From: JAAFHZ01 sp964247085
GTDB taxonomy: Bacteria > Cyanobacteriota > Cyanobacteriia > Cyanobacteriales > Chamaesiphonaceae
Direction: 5' to 3'
Length of the DNA stretch: 64,000 nt
Assembly (NCBI GenBank): GCA_964247085.1
Contig: CAXTSX010000014.1
Span: forward strand, 14,626 to 78,625
The position numbers and the translations under genes were made by a program. The notes beneath the pieces were generated by a model, which saw only the letters and a program-made list of their open reading frames with translations, was not told where the DNA came from and did no database searches. Positions 57,037 to 64,000 of this stretch are shown piece after piece. Every line of letters begins with the position of its first letter. Positions within the stretch are counted from its first letter, which is position 1.

Positions 57037-57246
57037 ATTTAATATTAATTAATATTGATGTAAGCGGGGCTGCTCTCAAAATACCCGGAACGATCTCTAA
57101 AAATCTCATTGCCGATTGTAATAAATTAACTAGTCTTGGGAAACATAGAGACATCGATCCCTTTGAGTATTTCAAGGATATTGAGAAACGATGTTGCAGC
57201 TGTCTATGCAGCTACGTCCCCCTAGCTAATACATATTTAGTAAGCA

Positions 57247-58473
57247 ATGGATTCAGTAATTAGTAATACCGACACTGGTAAAGTTGGCGAACGATTAGCG
57301 CCGGTCAAAATCCTCGAAAAACTGGCTCAAAGTAACGTCAACGGTTTTTTAATGGCTACCCATGCCGAAATCAACTGGTTTATTTATTTTGTAGATGGCA
57401 AAATTTTTTATGCTAACCACTCGGTAGAGCCCTTTGAAAGATTAGAGCTGCACCTGCGGCGCATCGGTAAAATCCACAATTTAGAAATTAGTCAACAGCT
57501 ATACCTGGATTTACGCAGCCATTTTTCCGAGGCTAAATTAGAGAGTTTTTACCCCAGTTGTGACTATCAGGCCATTTGCTCACTAGTAGATAAAAATCGC
57601 TTAAGCGAGCAGCATTCGATCGAACTAGTCCGTGCCATAACTAAAGAGGCTCTCCGCACTTTTCTGCTCTTGACCAATACCCATAGCCGCTTTATCACCA
57701 AAGATAAAGCTGAAAAAGTACTGTGGTCTAGTAACTTTCTATTACAAGCCAAAGACTGCCAACAGGAAAATGAAGCCTGGAAAGTGCTAGGACCAGATAT
57801 TACTAGCTCCTACCAAAGACCACACTTGATTAATGGCGGAGCCGGTTTAACAACAGAGGTGCGCGATCGACTCAATAAAATCTTGGTGGGTTTCGATTTC
57901 CATCAACTATCACTAGTGATTAATCAAGATAGCCTGGAAATTGCCAAAAGCTTACATAAGTTGATAAATTCTGGAGTCGTGGGATTGTGGGAACCCCGCG
58001 AACCACTCAACAAGCTACCCAAAACCTATAATTTATCAGCTGCTGAAGCCAGCATTTCCAATGCTAATCCCCCCACAGCCACCACTGAATCAACTACCGC
58101 CAGCAAGGTCTACAAAATAGTTTGTATTGACGATAGCCCTACTGTGCTACGGGAAATGAACAGATTCTTAGATGGGGATGTTTTCCAAATCTTTCCAATC
58201 ATCGATTCCGCGACTGCGCTCATGAAAATTATGCGGATTAGTCCAGATGTGATTTTGATGGATGTTGGAATGCCCAATATTGACGGCTATAAGCTTTGCT
58301 CGATGCTCCGCCGCAATTCCATGTTCAAAAAAGTACCAATCATTATGGTTACGGGCAACACTGGCTTAATTGACAGAGCCAAGGCCAAAATGTCGGGGGC
58401 TAATGACTACATGACCAAACCATTTACCCAAGCAGGATTAATCGAAATGATCTTTAAGCATCTGCTGGAATGA
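57247..58473 (+). CDS. pixG: PixG/PatA-like response regulator (PATAN + REC)
   Basis: This 408-residue protein has an N-terminal PATAN (DUF4388-like) domain with GFLMATHAEINWFIYFVDGK, a helical middle, and a C-terminal receiver (~287-405) with phospho-acceptor D339 in ILMDVGMP. In Synechocystis PixG is the PatA-type output of the phototaxis pathway governing type IV pili; PATAN domains contact pilus extension motors. It is first in a pixGHIJL-order operon. The symbol follows synteny. Confidence 0.85.
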   Translation: MDSVISNTDTGKVGERLAPVKILEKLAQSNVNGFLMATHAEINWFIYFVDGKIFYANHSVEPFERLELHLRRIGKIHNLEISQQLYLDLRSHFSEAKLESFYPSCDYQAICSLVDKNRLSEQHSIELVRAITKEALRTFLLLTNTHSRFITKDKAEKVLWSSNFLLQAKDCQQENEAWKVLGPDITSSYQRPHLINGGAGLTTEVRDRLNKILVGFDFHQLSLVINQDSLEIAKSLHKLINSGVVGLWEPREPLNKLPKTYNLSAAEASISNANPPTATTESTTASKVYKIVCIDDSPTVLREMNRFLDGDVFQIFPIIDSATALMKIMRISPDVILMDVGMPNIDGYKLCSMLRRNSMFKKVPIIMVTGNTGLIDRAKAKMSGANDYMTKPFTQAGLIEMIFKHLLE

Positions 58474-58558
58474 TCTGAGCTTCCCCTAGTATTTTCGGGC
58501 AAGCTAAATATTAAGTGTCATCAATCATCTACAAACCCTTCAGGAGCAATTCATTAAC

Positions 58559-58921
58559 ATGGTAAAAGTTTTAGTCGTCGAAGACACCCCCGCTCAAATG
58601 GAGTTAATTACACTATACCTAAAAGACAATGGCTATAGTGTTTTTACTGCTAACAATGCCAAAGATGGTTTGGCCATGATTGATCAGGAAAACCCCGATG
58701 TAGTAGTTACTGATGTTGTCATGGAGGGAATGAATGGTTTTGAGATGTGTCGGGCAATCAAGAAAAACCCGGCTACTGAAAAAATTCCAGTAATTGCCTG
58801 TACCTCCCGGAACACTGATCTCGATCGGATGTGGGGAATGAAACAAGGTGTCGATGCCTATTTGGGCAAACCATTCACTAGTGAAGAGTTGATCCGCACT
58901 GTCAAACTAGTAGTTAGATAA
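58559..58921 (+). CDS. pixH: CheY-like response regulator (PixH)
   Basis: This 120-residue single receiver domain carries VLVVEDTPAQME at the acidic pocket, phospho-acceptor D52 in VVTDVVMEGMNG and the Lys in YLGKPFT. It has no output domain. By position it is PixH, the CheY partner of the PixL kinase. It ends 2 bases before the CheW gene. Confidence 0.9.
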   Translation: MVKVLVVEDTPAQMELITLYLKDNGYSVFTANNAKDGLAMIDQENPDVVVTDVVMEGMNGFEMCRAIKKNPATEKIPVIACTSRNTDLDRMWGMKQGVDAYLGKPFTSEELIRTVKLVVR

Positions 58922-58923
58922 AT

Positions 58924-59424
58924 ATGAAAGTTTCAGACGTATTGAAACTCAGTGCCCCCACCAAAAAGAACCTTGGGAATGCTCATTTACGGGTGAGATT
59001 AAATGCCCAGAATCCGTTAGCGATTGCGATGGAAGCGGTGCAAGCTGTCGTCACCATGCCAACCCACCGGATTACGCCGATGCCAAATATGCCCAAACAT
59101 ATCCTAGGTCTCGTCAATCGCCGGAGCAAGGTGCTATGGGTGATTGACTTGCCGCGCATGTTGGGTTTAACACCACTAAATCTGCGGCGGCCAGAACTCC
59201 ACATGGTATTCCTGGAAGTTGATCAGCAGCAAATAGCTTTGGCCGTCCCCGACATTGAAGGGGTGATGCGCTTTATGCCAGAGGAAGTAATCTCACCTTT
59301 AGGCAATTTTAATGCTGAGCTAGTTCCATATCTACAAGGTTGGCTGCCCCATAATCAAGACATTTTATTGGTGGTAAGTGCCAGGTCACTAGTCACTGCA
59401 CCCTTGGCACCAGCCACAATCTAA
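58924..59424 (+). CDS. pixI: CheW-type adaptor (PixI)
   Basis: This 166-residue CheW-like protein has HRITPMPNMPKHILGLVNRR and SKVLWVIDLPRMLGL, the adaptor core, and QQIALAVPDIEGVMRF. It would join the receptor at 59473 to the PixL kinase. It is tightly packed after pixH. Confidence 0.88.
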   Translation: MKVSDVLKLSAPTKKNLGNAHLRVRLNAQNPLAIAMEAVQAVVTMPTHRITPMPNMPKHILGLVNRRSKVLWVIDLPRMLGLTPLNLRRPELHMVFLEVDQQQIALAVPDIEGVMRFMPEEVISPLGNFNAELVPYLQGWLPHNQDILLVVSARSLVTAPLAPATI

Positions 59425-59472
59425 AAATTCACGGTCTATCTACCTATTTCACTGCGAGGATTCTTTCCAGCC

Positions 59473-62292
59473 ATGACTAAAAACAAACATACTTCCGACT
59501 CCCCTACTCCTCTAACTACCGAAGATAATTTGCCGACGGGCTTTTTAAGTATGATGGACGATATGTCGGCTTTTGACAAGTCTGCGATCACAACAGAATC
59601 TTCCAGTTTGAGTAGTGCCGGAACAGATCACAAGATTGCTACCAAAATATCATTGGGGCAGAAGTCTTTTAGTCTTAAAACTAAAGCAACTATCTTTGCA
59701 GCCTTGATGGCGATCGTACCAGCTAGTTTAGTAGGAGCCTTGAGTGTCTGGCAGACTAATAGCTTTACTAATCAACAAGTCAGAACTAACCAGCAGGAAA
59801 GAGCAGCAGCGATTGCCGATAAGATGAATCGCTTTGTTTTTGAGCGATTTGGGGATGTGGAAATCATGGCAGCCTTGCCAATTTTTACCGATGTTAAGGT
59901 AGCAACGGCCATGACACTGGAACAAAAATCACAGCTTTTGAACCAATATCGAGATACTTATTTGGTCTATGACAGTATTGCTGCTTTTGATTTACAGGGT
60001 AATGTGTTGGTGCAAAGTAAAGGTGCTTCTTTGGCCAGTCCTAACGGTAGCGAATACTTTCAACAAGTAGTTGTTTCCGGTAAAACTTACATATCCAAAC
60101 CAGAAATTGCCAAAGATACAGGCAAACCAGTAGTATACTTTGCCACGCCCATTAAAGAGAGCCGTTCTGGTAGAGTACTGGGTATTATGCGCACCAGAGC
60201 ACCGATCGATCGACTAGAAGCACCAATAAAAGATTTTGCCAATACTAATCAGGCGTATCACATTGTGGATAGCCGGACTAATAAATTCTTCATCAGTTCT
60301 AATAAAGATTATCTAGGTAAAGCAGCTAATCAAGATTTTGAAACAGCTCAAGCTAAGGGCATCGCCGAGCATACCAATAGTCAAAGTAATAAGGCGGAAA
60401 TACTCGCTACTGCGCCTTTTGCCAAACTCCCCGGTATGCCCCAACTCAGCTGGACAGCAGTCGCTACTGTCGATACGGGTTTTGCTTTCCAAGAACGACA
60501 AAATATTCTATTAGTGCTATTGATTGGCGCAGGTTTAACATCGATCGCGGCCGCTGTTGTGGCTTCTTCTTTGGCTAGTAAAGCTATCGATCCACTCTTA
60601 GAAACAACCGATGTAGTAGCTAGAATTGGTCGAGGAGAATTCAGCCAACGGGTAGAAGAAAATCGGAATGATGAATTAGGGGAATTGGCCGTCAACGTCA
60701 ATAATATGGCTAGCCAAATTGAAGATCTCCTGCTCAGTCAAGCCACTGCCCTACATGAATCACAACTATTAGCAAAAATAGCCCAAGCTCGTACCGAAGG
60801 TCAGCTAGCCGAACCATTAAATGAAATCCTGAAAGAAACTCGTGCTAGTTTGAAGGCCGATCGAGTAGTAATTTATCGGTTCTTCCCCAACTGGGGTGGC
60901 CACATTGTGGCCGAATCAGTGAATGCTGGTCATGCCAGTGCCATGACCGAGCGAATTGTGGATAACTGTATTCCTCAAATTTTACGTGATCAATACGTCC
61001 AAGGCCGGGTGATTTCTCATCGCAATGTATTAGAAGCTGGATATCATCCCGATCATGCTAAATTGTTCGATCGACTAGGTATTAAGTCTAATTTGGTTGT
61101 TCCCATTGTACAGGGTGATAATTTGCTAGGCTTGCTAGTGGCTCACCACTGTTATGACTACCATGACTGGACTTTGGTAGAAAGCGATTCGTTACTGAAG
61201 ATAGCGATGAAGATAGCTGCCCCGATGGCTGGTTATGCTGCCTCCGAGCGCACCAAAGCCTCTGGGGATAAAGATCGGGCTGAAAATGAAAACCGCCAGC
61301 GGGAGTTAATCCGGCTCTTAGGTGAAATTGAAGGAGCTGCTACTGGAGATTTAACAGTTCGTTCGGAAATCAACGAAGGGGAAATCGCGATCGTCGGAGA
61401 TTTCTTCAACTCCATTATTGAAAACATTCGTGATATTGTAACTACCGTAAAAACATCCACTTCCCAAGTGGGCAACTACATGGGTGAAAACGAAATCGAA
61501 ATTCGCCAACTGGCCACAGCAGCCACCGCTCAAGCGGAACAAATCAACCTCACTCTCAAAAAGGTCGAAGCTGGTACGGTTTCGATTCGGGAAGTAGCTA
61601 ATAGTGCGCAACAAGCAGCTCTAGTAGCAACTTCGGCTACCGCTACTGCTCAACAGGGTGGACGATCGATCGACAATACAGTTATCAACATTAACCAACT
61701 GCGCGATACCGTGGCCGAAACAGCCAAGAAAGTAAAACGATTAGGGGAATCTTCCCAACAGATTTCTAAAGCGATCGGTTTGATTAACCAAATTGCCCTC
61801 CAAACCAACCTTTTGGCAATTAACGCCAGTATTGAGGCTGCTCGTGCTGGGGAAGAAGGTCGAGGTTTTGCGGTAGTAGCCGAAGAGGTTGCTCAATTAG
61901 CCACCCAGTCGGCCACCGCCACCAAAGAAATTGAAAAAATCGTGGAAACCATTCAGCGGGAAACTAGCGAAGTAACCCAAGCAATGGAACTCAGTACCAC
62001 TCAAGTTGTAGAAGGAACCAGAGCAGTAGAGCAAACCAAACTCAGTCTGCAGGAAATTATCGAACAATCCCAACAAATTGATGTCTTCTTGCAATCGATC
62101 GCCACGGCAGCGATCGAACAAGCGGAATCTTCACAAGCGGTTACTCAGGTGATGACTTACGTCGCCCAGGTCTCCAACCAAACTTCTACTTCTTCGGAAC
62201 AAGTTTCCAACTCCTTACAGGCCACCGCCACTATTACCCGCGAACTGCAAGCCATCGTCGGTAAGTTTAAAGTCAACGCTGACCATAACTAA
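59473..62292 (+). CDS. pixJ: PixJ-like methyl-accepting protein with GAF domain lacking the usual bilin Cys
   Basis: This 939-residue receptor has TM1 (~70-92), an extracytoplasmic Cache-like domain (~95-340), TM2 (~347-372) and HAMP (~370-420). These are followed by one GAF (~440-590), a second HAMP-like segment (~615-665) and an MCP signalling domain (~680-935) with INQIALQTNLLAINASIEAA. The GAF resembles phototaxis cyanobacteriochromes, but the chromophore Cys of the CH motif is replaced: EAGYHPDH has D527. C499 (VDNC) sits at the DxCF position. It may sense something other than light, or bind bilin atypically. The N-terminal ~65 residues are Ser/Thr-rich. Confidence 0.9.
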   Translation: MTKNKHTSDSPTPLTTEDNLPTGFLSMMDDMSAFDKSAITTESSSLSSAGTDHKIATKISLGQKSFSLKTKATIFAALMAIVPASLVGALSVWQTNSFTNQQVRTNQQERAAAIADKMNRFVFERFGDVEIMAALPIFTDVKVATAMTLEQKSQLLNQYRDTYLVYDSIAAFDLQGNVLVQSKGASLASPNGSEYFQQVVVSGKTYISKPEIAKDTGKPVVYFATPIKESRSGRVLGIMRTRAPIDRLEAPIKDFANTNQAYHIVDSRTNKFFISSNKDYLGKAANQDFETAQAKGIAEHTNSQSNKAEILATAPFAKLPGMPQLSWTAVATVDTGFAFQERQNILLVLLIGAGLTSIAAAVVASSLASKAIDPLLETTDVVARIGRGEFSQRVEENRNDELGELAVNVNNMASQIEDLLLSQATALHESQLLAKIAQARTEGQLAEPLNEILKETRASLKADRVVIYRFFPNWGGHIVAESVNAGHASAMTERIVDNCIPQILRDQYVQGRVISHRNVLEAGYHPDHAKLFDRLGIKSNLVVPIVQGDNLLGLLVAHHCYDYHDWTLVESDSLLKIAMKIAAPMAGYAASERTKASGDKDRAENENRQRELIRLLGEIEGAATGDLTVRSEINEGEIAIVGDFFNSIIENIRDIVTTVKTSTSQVGNYMGENEIEIRQLATAATAQAEQINLTLKKVEAGTVSIREVANSAQQAALVATSATATAQQGGRSIDNTVININQLRDTVAETAKKVKRLGESSQQISKAIGLINQIALQTNLLAINASIEAARAGEEGRGFAVVAEEVAQLATQSATATKEIEKIVETIQRETSEVTQAMELSTTQVVEGTRAVEQTKLSLQEIIEQSQQIDVFLQSIATAAIEQAESSQAVTQVMTYVAQVSNQTSTSSEQVSNSLQATATITRELQAIVGKFKVNADHN

Positions 62293-62337
62293 ATTCATCT
62301 CTGCGATCCATCTACTAATCCTTATCCCTGACCCGAG

Positions 62338-64000
62338 ATGACTATTTCCGCACAAGAACAACAAGTCCGCCTCCAATTTTTGGAAGAAGCCCAAGACTAT
62401 GTTGACCAGATTGAGACTGGTCTACTGGGGGTGGGGAATGGAGAAGTAAAAGGTAAGCAATTCGATGTCGTGCTGCGCGCCGCTCACTCGATCAAGGGGG
62501 GGGCGGCGATGATGAGTTTTTCGACCCTGGCCAAAATTGGCCATCGGTTAGAAGATTCGATCAAAGTTCTGCGGCATGGTCATAAGGCTGCTGTCGTTAA
62601 TAGTCAGCTAGAAAAAGACCTATTGCTAGTTGTCGATCGACTGCGCCGGGTAATGGAATATAACGGTCAAGGACAAACCATTCCACCGGAGTGGTTAGCC
62701 ACCGAAGTAGACCCCATCCTCGATCGACTGTACGAGCAGCTCGGCGAACCGCAAGCCGCTGATGAAGCCGCGCTCCTGTCGGAAGAAGATGGTGACGAAG
62801 AAGATATCGTCGTCTACTTATTCGAGAGCGAAGTAGATAGCGCTCTGCAACACTTAGAAGAGATTTTGAGCAATCCGGCTCAACCCCAATTGAAATCAGA
62901 ATTAGAAATCACCACCGAAACCCTCAATGGTTTAGCGGAGATGATTGAGTTACCGGCCATGGCAACATTATGTAAAGATATTGCGAAAAAGCTTAGCCAG
63001 TTTCCTGATCAGTTTGTAGCTATTGCTGAACTAGCTGTCGCTGCTTGGCGGCGATCGCAATCTTTGGTGATGATTGGTCACCGGGACAATTTACCAACAT
63101 CGATCGACTTCGCGGCAGGCTGCTCTACTGATATAGCAAGCCCGGTCGTAAGTAACATCGCGCCAGAATTAGGATTGTCGATCGATCCTCAGCCAGCAGA
63201 TTCATTAGCTGACCCCATTGAACACCAGCTATTTGATCATCTCGAAGTATTTAAGATCCAGCCGGAAGTACAAGAATCCATAGTAGTTGTCGCTGATCCC
63301 ATGCCATTATTTAGCGCTGGCAATGGGGAAGACTTGTTCGATTTTGATGATATAGCTGTTTTCGCCGATTTAGAAACAATTGCTGACGGTGATTACATTG
63401 TTGATGGTCAATCGATCAAATCCCTGGAATTTGCGGATCAATCAGAGCAAGTTTTTGATCTAGATATTCTAAATGTAGATAATTCAACTGCCTGGAGTGA
63501 TTCTGATCAGCTGGTTACACCATCATTCAACCTCGATTTAAGCCCAGCGCATAGTCTGCCGACGGTAGAAACACTATTTACCACAGGTGAACTACTAGAC
63601 TACAACACCGAGGATTTCTTGATCACCGATCAGGAAATAGCTAGTGACTTTGCTAATAGTGGTTCCTTACCAGGCTCTATCAACCTGGATGAACTAACAA
63701 CTTTTGAGCAGTCTGAGACGATCGATTCCTCGGAAATGTTACCGGAACTTACCGAGCAGCCCGTCTTGGAATGGGTTAATAATGAAGCTCCACCTAGTGA
63801 AGATTTCTTTTCGCTGATTAATGCGATCGAAATTCCCGATCTAGCTCAAAATCAGGCCGATTTCTTAGCAGCCCTAACTTTTGGCGATAGCGAGACGATG
63901 ACCGAATTGTCGGAGCATCCATTGACCAGACCGCACACCCCAGTAGCACCCGAAACTTATGATCAGATACCCGCTGCTCCAGACCAAATGATTCGGGTGA
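62338..64000 (+). CDS. pixL: PixL-like CheA hybrid kinase, N-terminal part (runs off right edge)
   Basis: From the ATG at 62338 the frame stays open to the window end, 554 codons. Residues ~1-115 form an Hpt domain with phospho-His H50 in AAHSIKGGAAMMSF. The rest is a long acidic, low-complexity linker (many Asp, Glu, Ser). The P4 kinase, CheW-like and receiver domains expected for PixL lie beyond the window. The start lies 45 bases after the receptor stop, so it is the same operon. Confidence 0.88.
   Translation, partial: MTISAQEQQVRLQFLEEAQDYVDQIETGLLGVGNGEVKGKQFDVVLRAAHSIKGGAAMMSFSTLAKIGHRLEDSIKVLRHGHKAAVVNSQLEKDLLLVVDRLRRVMEYNGQGQTIPPEWLATEVDPILDRLYEQLGEPQAADEAALLSEEDGDEEDIVVYLFESEVDSALQHLEEILSNPAQPQLKSELEITTETLNGLAEMIELPAMATLCKDIAKKLSQFPDQFVAIAELAVAAWRRSQSLVMIGHRDNLPTSIDFAAGCSTDIASPVVSNIAPELGLSIDPQPADSLADPIEHQLFDHLEVFKIQPEVQESIVVVADPMPLFSAGNGEDLFDFDDIAVFADLETIADGDYIVDGQSIKSLEFADQSEQVFDLDILNVDNSTAWSDSDQLVTPSFNLDLSPAHSLPTVETLFTTGELLDYNTEDFLITDQEIASDFANSGSLPGSINLDELTTFEQSETIDSSEMLPELTEQPVLEWVNNEAPPSEDFFSLINAIEIPDLAQNQADFLAALTFGDSETMTELSEHPLTRPHTPVAPETYDQIPAAPDQMIRV

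Noticed and set aside
1..64000. CRISPR arrays, rRNA and tRNA genes
   Set aside because: Gene gaps were scanned by eye and no regularly spaced repeats or tRNA/rRNA-like sequence was recognised; a covariance-model scan would settle it.

Overview
This window is cyanobacterial chromosome. The evidence is a 45-codon psbK (photosystem II), pipX (PII/NtcA co-regulator), hemL, a Pix-type phototaxis chemosensory operon, an orthocaspase-like protein, DevBCA-type export genes, and many GCGATCGC (HIP1) and CGATCGATCG words. No rRNA, tRNA, CRISPR array or intact transposase gene was recognised.

Layout. (1) 1-8967: a RiPP (lanthipeptide-like) locus. A three-gene operon encodes an APH-fold kinase (LanK-like), a HopA1-family protein (LanY-like) and a LanM-like synthetase. 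Six small precursor genes follow, each with its own 5' region and terminator, and a seventh, partial precursor gene runs off the left edge on the other strand. (2) 9049-9638: an RHH/MazF-type toxin-antitoxin pair. (3) 9850-17353: mostly housekeeping: a methyltransferase, NAD kinase, PabB, PipX, 5-formyl-THF cyclo-ligase, HemL, a sulfite-oxidase-like molybdoprotein and an aldo/keto reductase. (4) 17429-28950: two giant Ser/Thr kinase-ATPase proteins (the second a Ser/Thr-His kinase hybrid) and a PAS histidine kinase. (5) 28965-49866: twelve minus-strand genes that look like one biosynthesis-and-export locus: DevB, DevC, DevA, a DUF2141 protein, an iterative reducing PKS, an alpha-oxoamine synthase, two MECR/ETR1-like enoyl reductases, a metallo-beta-lactamase-fold hydrolase and three CrtISO/retinol-saturase-like flavoproteins. 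A V4R-domain protein and a PadR regulator lie divergently upstream. (6) 51821-57036: a DUF815 ATPase, a secreted protein, glyA, psbK, a pseudo-orthocaspase and a CheW-like protein. (7) 57247-64000: pixGHIJ and the first part of pixL.

Two systems stand out. In the RiPP locus the LanM-like protein keeps a ProcM-like (Cys-Cys-Gly) cyclase domain, but its dehydratase domain appears to have lost several phosphorylation and elimination residues. The neighbouring kinase and HopA1-type protein, the pair known from class V lanthipeptides, could supply dehydration in trans. This suggests a split 'K+Y dehydrate, M cyclises' pathway acting on a family of precursors with conserved leaders, 5' regions and terminators but strongly diverged cores. 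In the PKS locus the single-module KS-AT-DH-(degenerate ER)-KR-ACP enzyme lacks a usable ER, and two free-standing enoyl reductases with the expected catalytic Tyr are nearby. The adjacent oxoamine synthase suggests release as an amino-ketone (sphingoid/fumonisin-like logic), and DevBCA suggests export of a lipid product. Both pathway models are inferences from motifs and gene order.
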